Part shown: in pieces, positions 48,976-56,939 of the stretch
Position numbering within the stretch: position 1 is the stretch's first letter
How the letters are laid out: every line of letters begins with the position of its first letter
Assembly (NCBI RefSeq): GCF_013364195.1
Contig: NZ_CP054918.1
Coordinates: forward strand, 3,771,001 to 3,835,000
Reading direction: 5' to 3'
Length of the DNA stretch: 64,000 nt
Origin: Streptomyces sp. NA04227
GTDB lineage: Bacteria; Actinomycetota; Actinomycetes; Streptomycetales; Streptomycetaceae
Made by a program: the position numbers and the translations under genes
Notes under the pieces: generated by a model
The model's input: only the letters and a program-made list of their open reading frames with translations
Databases searched by the model: none
What the model was told of the DNA's origin: nothing

Positions 48976-50439
48976 TCAGTTCCACGTAATGAGCCGCTTC
49001 GGCTGCTCCAGGATCGACGCGATGTCGGCCAGGAACTTGGAGCCGAGTTCGCCGTCGATCAGGCGGTGGTCGAAGGACAGCGCCAGGGTGGTGACCTGGC
49101 GGGGCTTGACCTTGCCCTTGTGGACCCAGGGCTGGAGCTTGATCGCGCCGAGGGCGAGGATGGCGGATTCGCCCGGGTTCAGGATGGGCGTACCGGTGTC
49201 GACGCCGAAGACGCCGACGTTGGTGATGGTGATCGTGCCGCCCTGCATGTCGCCCGGGGAGGTCTTGCCCTCGCGGGCGGTGGAGACCAACTCGGCCAGG
49301 GAGGCAGAGAGTTCGGGCAGGGTCTTGTCGTGCGCGTCCTTGATGTTCGGCACGATCAGACCGCGCGGGGTGGCCGCGGCGATGCCCAGGTTCACGTAGT
49401 GCTTGAGGACGATCTCCTGGTTGGCCTCGTCCCAGGCGGCGTTGACGTCCGGGTTGCGGCGGATCGCCACCAGCACGGCCTTGGCGATGAGCAGCAGCGG
49501 GTTGACCCGCATGCCCGCCGGGAGGCCGTACTCGTCGGGGTTGGCCTTGAGTTCCTCGACCAGGCGCATGGTGCGGGTCACGTCGACCGTCACGAACTCG
49601 GTGACGTGCGGCGCGGTGAAGGCCGAGCCGACCATGGCCTGCGCGGTCATCTTGCGTACGCCCTTGACCGGGATCCGGGTCTCGCGGGCACCGGGAGCCG
49701 GAGCCGCGACCGGGGCGGCCGGAGCCTGTGCGGGCGCGGGGACCGGAGCCGGGGCGGCGGGGGCCGCGGGAGCCTGCGGGGCCGCGGCCGGGGCCGCCGC
49801 CGCGTGGACGTCCTCGCGGGTGATGATCCCGTCCGGGCCGGTCGGGGTGACCGTAGCCAGGTCGACCCCGAGGTCCTTGGCGAGCTTGCGCACCGGCGGC
49901 TTGGCCAGCGGGCGGGCACCGGCGGGAGCCGCCGGGGCCGGGACCACGGGGGCCGGGGCGGCCGGAGCCGCGGGCGCGGCGCTGCCGTTGAGTTCCGCCT
50001 GTACCGCCGCCGCGGCCGGTTCCGGCCGGCTCGCCGGGGCCTTGCGCGGGCGGCGCTTGGTGGAGGACTCGGCGACGCCGTAGCCGACCAGGACCGGCTG
50101 GCGGCCCTTGGGGGCTTCCTCGCCGGACTCGGCGGCGGGCTGCGCGGCGGGGGCCTCGGGGGCCGGGGCCTCGCCGGAGCCGCCGACCTCGACCGCGATG
50201 ATCACCTGGCCGACGTCGACCGTGGTGCCCTCGGCGTAGCGCAGTTCACGGACCACACCGGTGAACGGGATGGGCAGTTCGACCGCGGCCTTGGCGGTCT
50301 CCACCTCGCACACCGCCTGGCCGTCGGTGACCTCGTCACCGGGCTGGACGTACCACTTGAGGATTTCCGCCTCGGTGAGTCCCTCGCCGACGTCGGGCAT
50401 CTTGAACTCGCGCAACTGGGACTGCGTCATGCTGGTCAC
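48976..50439 (-). CDS. bkdC: Branched-chain 2-oxoacid dehydrogenase E2 (dihydrolipoyl acyltransferase)
   Basis: E2 core subunit of 487 residues that transfers branched acyl groups to CoA. A lipoyl domain occupies residues 10-85 with the lipoylated Lys50 (VETAKAAVE). A Pro/Ala linker follows. The peripheral subunit-binding domain is near 180-215 (KPPVRKLAKDLGVDLATVTP, then GIITREDV). The catalytic domain at 255-487 has LSFDHRLIDGELGSKFL near 460 with the His and Asp of the active site. It ends the bkdA-bkdB-bkdC operon; no E3 is nearby, as usual when E3 is shared. GTG 50439 is four bases after GAGGAG; ATG 50430 is the alternative. Confidence 0.95.
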   Translation of the reverse strand: MTSMTQSQLREFKMPDVGEGLTEAEILKWYVQPGDEVTDGQAVCEVETAKAAVELPIPFTGVVRELRYAEGTTVDVGQVIIAVEVGGSGEAPAPEAPAAQPAAESGEEAPKGRQPVLVGYGVAESSTKRRPRKAPASRPEPAAAAVQAELNGSAAPAAPAAPAPVVPAPAAPAGARPLAKPPVRKLAKDLGVDLATVTPTGPDGIITREDVHAAAAPAAAPQAPAAPAAPAPVPAPAQAPAAPVAAPAPGARETRIPVKGVRKMTAQAMVGSAFTAPHVTEFVTVDVTRTMRLVEELKANPDEYGLPAGMRVNPLLLIAKAVLVAIRRNPDVNAAWDEANQEIVLKHYVNLGIAAATPRGLIVPNIKDAHDKTLPELSASLAELVSTAREGKTSPGDMQGGTITITNVGVFGVDTGTPILNPGESAILALGAIKLQPWVHKGKVKPRQVTTLALSFDHRLIDGELGSKFLADIASILEQPKRLITWN

Positions 50440-50447
50440 GCCTCTCC

Positions 50448-51434
50448 TCAGTACGCCAGCGAGCGGTCGACGGCGTCGAGCACTCGGTCAAGGCCTGGCA
50501 GGTATTCCTCTTCGAGGCGGGCCGGCGGGTAGGGGGCGTGGTAGCCGCCGACCCTCAGCACCGGGGCCTCCAGGTGGTAGAAGCACCGCTCGGTGATCCG
50601 GGCGGCGATCTCCGCGCCGGAGCCGAGGAAGACCGGGGCCTCGTGGACCACGATCAGGCGGCCGGTCTTCTCCACCGACTTCTGCACGGTGTCGAAGTCG
50701 ATCGGCGAGAGCGAACGCAGGTCCACGACCTCCAGGGAGCGGCCCTCCTCCTGGGCGGCCTGAGCGGCCTCCAGGCAGACCTTCACCATCGGGCCGTAGC
50801 CGACCAGCGTGGCGTGGGTGCCCTCGCGGACCACCTGGGCGCCGTGCAGCGGGGCGGGGATCGCCTCGGTGTCGACCTCGGTGCGGTCCCAGTAGCGCCG
50901 CTTGGGCTCGAAGAAGATCACCGGGTCGTCGGACTGGATGGCCTGCTGCATCATCCAGTACGCGTCCGAGGCGTTCGAGGGCGAGACCACCTTGAGGCCC
51001 GCGACGTGCGCGAACAGGGCCTCGGGCGACTCGGAGTGGTGCTCGACCGCGCCGATGCCGCCGCCGTAGGGGATACGGATGACGACGGGCAGCTTGACCT
51101 TGCCGAGCGCGCGGGCGTGCATCTTGGCGAGCTGCGTGACGATCTGGTCGTACGCGGGGAAGACGAAGCCGTCGAACTGGATCTCCACGACCGGGCGGTA
51201 GCCGCGCAGGGCCAGGCCGATCGCGGTGCCGACGATGCCGGACTCGGCGAGCGGGGTGTCGATGACCCGGTCCTCGCCGAAGTCCTTCTGCAGACCGTCG
51301 GTCACCCGGAAGACGCCGCCGAGCTTGCCGACGTCCTCGCCCATGACGAGGACCTTCGGGTCGGCCTCCATCGCGGCGCGCAGGGATTCGTTGATCGCTT
51401 TGGCGAGTGCCAACTTCTCGACTGCCATGGTCAC
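50448..51434 (-). CDS. bkdB: Branched-chain 2-oxoacid dehydrogenase E1 beta subunit
   Basis: Subunit of 328 residues of the E1 heterotetramer that decarboxylates 2-oxoisovalerate and related acids. Typical segments: MGEDVGKLGGVFRVTDGL (near 31-48), IDTPLAESGIVGTAIGLAL, RIPYGGGIGAVEHHSES (His positions contacting TPP and substrate), VFLGSGAEIAARITERCF. The GTG start at 51434 overlaps the stop of bkdA (GTGA), and ATG 51428 is an alternative two codons on. Nine bases separate its stop from the E2 start, so the three genes form a tight operon. Confidence 0.95.
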   Translation of the reverse strand: MTMAVEKLALAKAINESLRAAMEADPKVLVMGEDVGKLGGVFRVTDGLQKDFGEDRVIDTPLAESGIVGTAIGLALRGYRPVVEIQFDGFVFPAYDQIVTQLAKMHARALGKVKLPVVIRIPYGGGIGAVEHHSESPEALFAHVAGLKVVSPSNASDAYWMMQQAIQSDDPVIFFEPKRRYWDRTEVDTEAIPAPLHGAQVVREGTHATLVGYGPMVKVCLEAAQAAQEEGRSLEVVDLRSLSPIDFDTVQKSVEKTGRLIVVHEAPVFLGSGAEIAARITERCFYHLEAPVLRVGGYHAPYPPARLEEEYLPGLDRVLDAVDRSLAY

Positions 51435-52642
51435 TTGCCCTCACCCTCGGCCGGGGCGTCCGCGAACGACGCCTGGTAGGCGGCGAACTGGGCGCGCTCC
51501 TCGTCGACGAGCGCGTGCCCGTCGGCGTAAACGTTCTCGAAGATGGCGAGGTTGTCCGGGTCCGGCATGGCCCGTACCACCTCACGTACTCGCTTGCCCA
51601 ACGCCTCGCTCTCCGCGTCGAGTTCCGTGAAGAAGGCCTCGTCGGCGAACTTCTCGGACTCCAGGTACGCGCGCAGCCGCAGGATCGGGTCCTTGGCCTC
51701 CCAGGCCTGCCGCTCCTCGTCGTGCCGGTAGCGGGTGGGGTCGTCGGAGGTGGTGTGCGCGCCCATGCGGTACGTGAACGCCTCGACCAGGGTGGGTCCT
51801 TCGCCGCGACGGGCACGCTCCAGCGCCCACCGGGTCACGGCGAGGCAGGCCAGTACGTCGTTGCCGTCCACGCGGACGCCGGGGAAGCCGAAGCCCTGGG
51901 CGCGCTGGTAGAGCGGCACCCGGGTCTGGCGCTCGGTCGGCTCCGAGATCGCCCACTGGTTGTTCTGGCAGAAGAAGACCACCGGGGCGTTGTAGACCGC
52001 GGAGAAGGTGAACGCCTCGGCGACGTCGCCCTGGCTGGAGGCACCGTCACCGAAGTACGCGATCACCGCGCCGTCGGAGCCGTCCTTGGCGACGCCCATC
52101 GCGTAGCCCGTGGCGTGCAGCGCCTGCGAGCCGATCACGATCGTGTACAGGTGGAAGTTGTTGCTGTTCGGGTCCCAGCCGCCGTTGTTCACGCCGCGGA
52201 ACATGCCGAGCAGATTGGTCGGGTCGACCCCGCGGCACCAGGCGACGCCGTGCTCGCGGTAGGTCGGGAAGACGTAGTCGTCCTCGCGGGTGGCGCGGCC
52301 GGAGCCGATCTGGGCGGCCTCCTGGCCGAGCAGCGAGGCCCACAGGCCCAGCTCGCCCTGGCGCTGCAGCGAGGTGGCCTCCGCGTCGAAGCGGCGCGTG
52401 AGGACCATGTCGCGGTACAGGCCGCGCAGCTCCTCGGGGGTGATGGCGTCGACGTACGAGGCGAAGTCGGCGTCCGCGGCGTTCTTCGTCGGCTCGACAC
52501 GCTTGCCCTCGGGGGTCAGAAGCTGGATCAGCTCCGGCTCCGTCCCCGTCGTCTCCTGGGCGGACGCTGCTTTCTTGGCGCTCGCGCGCTTGGTGCCGCC
52601 GCTGCGGCGTGGTTTCCGCTCGGCAGTGCTCTCCACGGTCAC
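51431..52642 (-). CDS. bkdA: Branched-chain 2-oxoacid dehydrogenase E1 alpha subunit
   Basis: Thiamine diphosphate-binding subunit of 403 residues. The TPP motif is GDGASSQGDVAEAFTFSAVY near 190-210, ending in NN of CQNNQWAIS. A phosphorylation-loop-like YRMGAHTTSDDPTRYR lies near 295. The first 40 residues are a Lys/Arg/Ala-rich extension. It is the first gene of the bkdABC operon. Products feed branched acyl-CoA starters into fatty acid and polyketide synthesis and valine/leucine/isoleucine breakdown. GTG 52642 has GGAGGAG six bases upstream. A 22-bp palindrome lies about 220 bp upstream. Confidence 0.96.
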   Translation of the reverse strand: MTVESTAERKPRRSGGTKRASAKKAASAQETTGTEPELIQLLTPEGKRVEPTKNAADADFASYVDAITPEELRGLYRDMVLTRRFDAEATSLQRQGELGLWASLLGQEAAQIGSGRATREDDYVFPTYREHGVAWCRGVDPTNLLGMFRGVNNGGWDPNSNNFHLYTIVIGSQALHATGYAMGVAKDGSDGAVIAYFGDGASSQGDVAEAFTFSAVYNAPVVFFCQNNQWAISEPTERQTRVPLYQRAQGFGFPGVRVDGNDVLACLAVTRWALERARRGEGPTLVEAFTYRMGAHTTSDDPTRYRHDEERQAWEAKDPILRLRAYLESEKFADEAFFTELDAESEALGKRVREVVRAMPDPDNLAIFENVYADGHALVDEERAQFAAYQASFADAPAEGEGK

Positions 52643-53134
52643 GTGTGCTCCTCCGTCGGTCCGGTCCCCGGGATCTGCCGGGAACCGGTGTCTTTCCCGG
52701 CCTTGAGAAGCCGGGAAAGGGCGGCTCGCCTGCAGTCCGTCCCGCGCACGGGGTGGGTACGACTCGGCCGGACAACAGGTTTGGGCGTTGTCCCGGCGAG
52801 CCCTGCAAGAGGCACGTTACCCAGTGCTCCAAGCATCCGCGAAACCCCTCTGACCTGCGCTTTTACTTGGATTTCCAAGTAAACTCGCGGGGAGGGGATC
52901 GCCGCTGGTCACAGCTCCACAGTGAGCCGGAACACGCGAACGTTAACCCGGGCACCCCGGGCTCGGGAAGAGTCGACCTTTCTCTCAGGGGTGCACCCCC
53001 GTACACCCGCCACTGTCCGTCCGCCGCAGTTCACGGGGTGTCCCACAACAGTTCCGCGGACCGACCACCCGGCCCGGCGGGCGCCGCCGACCGGCCGGGA
53101 AGCTGGGCGCGGACCACTGTGTGACACTTACAGC
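52643..53134. other. Divergent intergenic region, bkd operon / response regulator
   Basis: A 492-bp gap. The single strong feature is the palindrome at 52862-52883. The remainder is GC-rich with no convincing coding frame or second repeat. Confidence 0.45.
52862..52883. promoter_or_regulatory. 22-bp perfect palindrome, candidate bkd operator
   Basis: TTTACTTGGA (52862-52871) and TCCAAGTAAA (52874-52883) are perfect complements separated by TT. It is the most AT-rich sequence in the gap and sits between bkdA and the divergent response regulator gene. An Lrp/AsnC- or TetR-type regulator of branched-chain catabolism is a reasonable guess. Confidence 0.6.
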
Positions 53135-53980
53135 GTGCCTGAGAACGGACATAACGGATACAGCGGACCCGGCGGAAGCGGCGGAGCCGATGGCACCGGC
53201 GGCACGATCAGGGTCTTCCTCGTCGATGATCACGAGGTCGTCCGGCGGGGCGTGCACGAGCTCCTCGCGGGCGAGGACGACATCGAGGTGATCGGCGAGG
53301 CCGGTACCGCCGCCGACGCCCGGGCCCGTATCCCGGCCGCCCGGCCCGACGTCGCGGTACTCGACGTACGCCTCCCGGACGGCAGCGGTGTCGAGGTCTG
53401 CCGCGAGATCCGCTCCGCCGACGAGAACATCAAGTGCCTGATGCTCACCTCGTACTCCGACGACGAGGCACTGTTCGACGCGATCATGGCCGGCGCCTCC
53501 GGCTATGTGCTCAAGGCGATCCGCGGCGAGGAACTGCTCTCGGCGGTACGGGACGTCGCCGCCGGAAAGTCGCTGCTCGACCCGGTGGCCACCTCCCGGG
53601 TACTGGAGCGCCTGCGCGAGGGCAAGACCGGCGGCACCGAGGACCAGCTCGCCGATCTGACCGACCAGGAGCGCCGGATCCTCGCCCTGATCGGCGAGGG
53701 CATGACCAACCGCGCCATCGGCGAGCAGCTCCACCTGGCCGAGAAGACCATCAAGAACTACGTCTCCAGCCTGCTGTCCAAGCTCGGCATGCAGCGCCGC
53801 TCCCAGGCCGCGGCCTTCGTGGCCCGGATGGAGGCGGAGAAGGGCGGCGGCTCCGGCGGCTCGGGCGGAAGCGGAGGGTCCGGTGGGGGCGGGAGTTTCG
53901 GCGGGGGTGGCTCGGTCGGCCCTGGTGGGGGTGGCGGGACCGGTGGTGCGGGGGGCGGCGGGGAGTCGGGGCTGGGATAG
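53135..53980 (+). CDS. NarL/DevR-type response regulator with Gly-rich tail
   Basis: DNA-binding response regulator of 281 residues. The receiver domain at 25-140 has Asp31/Asp32, the phosphoacceptor Asp77 (AVLDVRLPDGSG), Thr105 (MLTSYSDDEAL) and Lys127 (YVLKAIRGEELL). A DevR-like linker follows (LLDPVATSRVLERLREG), then a LuxR-type HTH near 172-232 (LTDQERRILALIGEGMTN, AEKTIKNYVSSLLSKLGM). The last ~45 residues are Gly/Ser, a disordered tail not usual for the family. No histidine kinase is adjacent, so its partner is unlinked. GTG 53135 gives a 24-residue Gly-rich N-terminus; no ribosome binding site is seen. Confidence 0.93.
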   Translation: MPENGHNGYSGPGGSGGADGTGGTIRVFLVDDHEVVRRGVHELLAGEDDIEVIGEAGTAADARARIPAARPDVAVLDVRLPDGSGVEVCREIRSADENIKCLMLTSYSDDEALFDAIMAGASGYVLKAIRGEELLSAVRDVAAGKSLLDPVATSRVLERLREGKTGGTEDQLADLTDQERRILALIGEGMTNRAIGEQLHLAEKTIKNYVSSLLSKLGMQRRSQAAAFVARMEAEKGGGSGGSGGSGGSGGGGSFGGGGSVGPGGGGGTGGAGGGGESGLG

Positions 53981-54353
53981 CGGTACGGCGGGGGCTTCGG
54001 CGGACGAGCTGGGGCTTTCACGGGCATGCGGCGGGTGCGTACGAGCGGAATGCGGGCGAGGGAGCCTCACGTACGGGCGGGAGGGTCTCACGTACAGGCG
54101 GGGCAGCCTCACGTACACGGGGCTTGGGCGGGGCAGTGCCACGTAGAAGCGGAATGTCGGCAAGGGCGACGGGACGGCGCCGGGCAGGGGCGGCGGGACA
54201 GCTGGGCCCCGGCCGGGCGGGTGAGGTCGCGAGGACCGGTCCGACCTGGGATTTCCGGCTTGGCCGGGTTGGGGGGTTTCGGGACTTACGGCCCCGTGAA
54301 GCAGAGGCCGGGGCCTCTTCAGCCGGGCGGCGCGAGCGGGGACATTGGTGTGC
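53981..54353. other. Intergenic region with degenerate CTCACGTAC repeats
   Basis: A 373-bp gap. Between about 54057 and 54146 the sequence CTCACGTAC recurs three times with a fourth variant (GCCACGTAG), each followed by a G-rich run, period about 23-30 bp. The rest shows no gene. GACATT at 54340-54345 could be a -10 box for the next gene. Confidence 0.45.
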
Positions 54354-54842
54354 ATGCCCAGCCACGAACAGCGCGCCATCCAGCTGCTCAGCCGCACCGC
54401 CCACGGTCGACTGGCCGCGAGCAGGAGGGCCATGCCCTTTGTGGCCGCTGCCCGGCACATCGTGGCGGACGGCCATCTCATGCTCCGGATGCACAAGGGC
54501 CACGGCTACCACGAGGCCTGTATCGGCTCCGTGGTCGCCTACGGCACCGACAACGCCGCCACCAGCGCCCCCGACGCCGGTCAGTGGACCGTCCAGGTCA
54601 TCGGCACCGGTGAGTGGGCGGACCCCTCGCCCGAGCAGATCGGCCTCTTCGGTCCGGAGCCGGGCACCGTCGACGGCGACCCCTTCGAGCCGGTGTACAT
54701 CCGGCTGACCCCGCAGTTCGTGACCACGCACTCCACCGACAACGGCCTGGAGCGCGATTTCGCCCGCCTGGAACGCCGCGGACCGCACCTGCCGGGGCCC
54801 CGTCCCTCGCCGGAGAACGGACCGGCGGACGGAGTGGCCTGA
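54354..54842 (+). CDS. Pyridoxamine 5'-phosphate oxidase-like flavoprotein
   Basis: Protein of 162 residues with the FMN-binding split-barrel fold. Family-like segments: LLSRTAHGRLAASRRAMPFV (residues 9-28), AARHIVADGHLMLRMHKGHG, GSVVAYGTDN, and GQWTVQVIGTGEWADPSP. Members include F420- or FMN-dependent reductases and PNPOx-like proteins of unknown substrate; the sequence alone does not decide. The ATG at 54354 may be leaderless. It converges on the first kinase gene. Confidence 0.8.
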   Translation: MPSHEQRAIQLLSRTAHGRLAASRRAMPFVAAARHIVADGHLMLRMHKGHGYHEACIGSVVAYGTDNAATSAPDAGQWTVQVIGTGEWADPSPEQIGLFGPEPGTVDGDPFEPVYIRLTPQFVTTHSTDNGLERDFARLERRGPHLPGPRPSPENGPADGVA

Positions 54843-54957
54843 CGGGCGGGCGCTGGTCGGCGCCTGTCCGGTGAGCTACTCGCCGGGCTCCTCCCGGCCT
54901 TCCTGCTCAGCCGCTCCCGGCCGCTCGGCTCAGCCCCTCGCGGGGCAGGCCCGAGCT

Positions 54958-56547
54958 TCAGACCCCGTCGGGGTCGTCCGGCGTCTCGCCCGTCGGGATG
55001 CCCGGGCCGCCGCCCTCCGTGCCGCCGTCGGTCTCGGTGGGCTCCTCGGTGGGAGTCTCGTCCGTCGGTTCCTCGGTCGGGGTCTCGTCCGTGGGCTCCT
55101 CGGTGGGAGTCTCCTCGGTCGGTTCCTCGGTCGGGGTCTCGTCCGTGGGCTCCTCGGTGGGAGTCTCCTCGGTGGGCTCCTCGCCGGTGCCGCCGTCGGT
55201 GTTGCCGCCGGGGTCCGTCGTCTCTTCCGTGGTCTCGCCGGTCGGTTCCTCGGTGGGCTCCGAGGTCTCCTCCGCGGGGGTGCTGCTGGAGGTTCCGGGG
55301 TCGGGCGAGTTTCCGCCGCCGTCGTTGCTCAGCGCCAGGCCGAGGCCGACGCCCAGACCGATCAGGGCGAGCAGGATCAGGAACCAGATCCAGCCACGTC
55401 CGCGCCGCCGACCGCCGCCGTTGTCGCGGTAGCTGCCGCCGCCGTCGAACCCGCCGTCGTCGTCCCCGCCGACCGGCCGCACCATCGGCTGCTGCACGGG
55501 CCGGGTGCTCCCGTACTCCGGGTGGCCCATCGCCGCGGTGCCGCCGACGCCCATGGCCGGGGTGTTGCGGCCGTCGTGCACATCGACCGGGCCGGTGTTC
55601 CAGGTGCCGTTGTGGCTGCCCTTGTCGTAGAGCATCTGCAGCCCGTACTGGACCGTGCCGCGCATCTCCTCCGCCGTCTGGAACCGGTCGTCCGGGTCCT
55701 TGGCGAGCGAGCGCATGACCAGGCCGTCCAGCTCCGGCGGGCAGTCCTCGTCGTAGCCGGAGGGCGGCACCGGCATGTCCTGAACGTGCTGGTAGACCAC
55801 CGAGAGCGGGGTCTCGCCGACGAACGGCGGGCGCAGCGCGAGGAGTTCGTAGAGCAGACAGCCGGTGGCGTACAGGTCGCTGCGGTGGTCGACGGCCTTG
55901 CCGAGCGCCTGCTCCGGGGAGAGGTACTGCGGGGTGCCCATGACCATGCCGGTCTGGGTCATCGTCGACTGCGCGCCGTGCAGCGCGCGGGCGATGCCGA
56001 AGTCCATGACCTTGACCGCGCCGGTGTTCGTGATGATCACGTTGGCCGGTTTGATGTCACGGTGCACGATGCCGTGCTGGTGCGAGTAGGCGAGCGCCTC
56101 CAGGACCCCGGAGACGATGATCAGGGCCTGCTCGGCGCCGGGCGCCTCGGCGTTGATCAGCAGGTCGCGGATGGTGCGGCCCTCGACCAGCTCCATCACG
56201 ATGTACGGCACGGTGTTGCCCGCGACGACGTCCTCGCCGGAGTCGTACACGGCGACCACCGCGTGGTGGTTCAGTCCGGCCACCGACTGTGCCTCGCGGG
56301 TGAACCGGGCCTTGGAGACGGGGTCCTCGGCGAGGTCGGCGCGGAGCAGTTTGACGGCGACGGTGCGGCCGAGGCGTACGTCCTCGGCGGCGAAGACCTC
56401 CGCCATGCCGCCGCGGCCGAGTCTGCGGGTCAGCCGGTACCGGCCGTCACCAACCAGTCCGCCATTTCCCCACAGTTCAGGCGAATCGGACATGCCGCCA
56501 GTCGCCTCGGGGTCGGGCGAGCCCTGAGAGCGCTGCGTCTGTGCCAT
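54958..56547 (-). CDS. Membrane Ser/Thr protein kinase with acidic extracytoplasmic tail
   Basis: Eukaryotic-type kinase of 529 residues. The kinase domain at 37-305 has the Gly-rich loop GRGGMAEV, Lys66 (VAVKLL), HRDIKPAN (Asp164), DFG at 182-184, the activation loop TMTQTGMVMGTPQYLSPEQA, and the rest of the C-lobe. A juxtamembrane linker rich in Gly/Asp leads to one transmembrane helix at 386-407. The extracytoplasmic tail of ~120 residues is Thr/Glu/Pro-rich, with an 8-residue repeat (TEEPTDETP) coded by 24-bp DNA repeats; no PASTA domain. ATG 56547 follows GAGGA closely; ATG 56493 is an alternative. It is divergent from a paralogous kinase. Confidence 0.94.
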   Translation of the reverse strand: MAQTQRSQGSPDPEATGGMSDSPELWGNGGLVGDGRYRLTRRLGRGGMAEVFAAEDVRLGRTVAVKLLRADLAEDPVSKARFTREAQSVAGLNHHAVVAVYDSGEDVVAGNTVPYIVMELVEGRTIRDLLINAEAPGAEQALIIVSGVLEALAYSHQHGIVHRDIKPANVIITNTGAVKVMDFGIARALHGAQSTMTQTGMVMGTPQYLSPEQALGKAVDHRSDLYATGCLLYELLALRPPFVGETPLSVVYQHVQDMPVPPSGYDEDCPPELDGLVMRSLAKDPDDRFQTAEEMRGTVQYGLQMLYDKGSHNGTWNTGPVDVHDGRNTPAMGVGGTAAMGHPEYGSTRPVQQPMVRPVGGDDDGGFDGGGSYRDNGGGRRRGRGWIWFLILLALIGLGVGLGLALSNDGGGNSPDPGTSSSTPAEETSEPTEEPTGETTEETTDPGGNTDGGTGEEPTEETPTEEPTDETPTEEPTEETPTEEPTDETPTEEPTDETPTEEPTETDGGTEGGGPGIPTGETPDDPDGV

Positions 56548-56939
56548 CAGTCCTCGCCGTCGTCATCATCCGCGGTCCGCGCGGTCGTTGTGTCGGGATC
56601 CAAGCCACGCCCACGCTACAGCCTCCGCACGACAGGCCGTTCCGCGTTGAACTTCCCGCCCTCCCGCCACGGCCGCCCGAGCCGTCCGGCCCGCCCCTTT
56701 CCTGTCGCCTCCCGCTCACCTCCCGTTCGCCCGCCGCCGGTTCCCCGAGGTGTCCCGCCCCCGCCACGGCTGTAACGCTTGCGCGACTCTTCTTGCCCGT
56801 ACGGTCACGGAACGGGCACCGAGCTTGACGTGGCAGGGGCCTGGGGCAGACTTGGCCGGGATCAGAGGTACCGACGCGGTATCGGGACACCAACCGCGGG
56901 GCAGGAGCCACCGCCTCGCGCCGATGGGGGACGCACGAC
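56548..56939. other. Divergent intergenic region between two kinase genes
   Basis: A 392-bp gap that must contain promoters for both kinases. I see no palindrome, repeat or coding frame that stands out. Open frames are antisense extensions. Confidence 0.4.
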
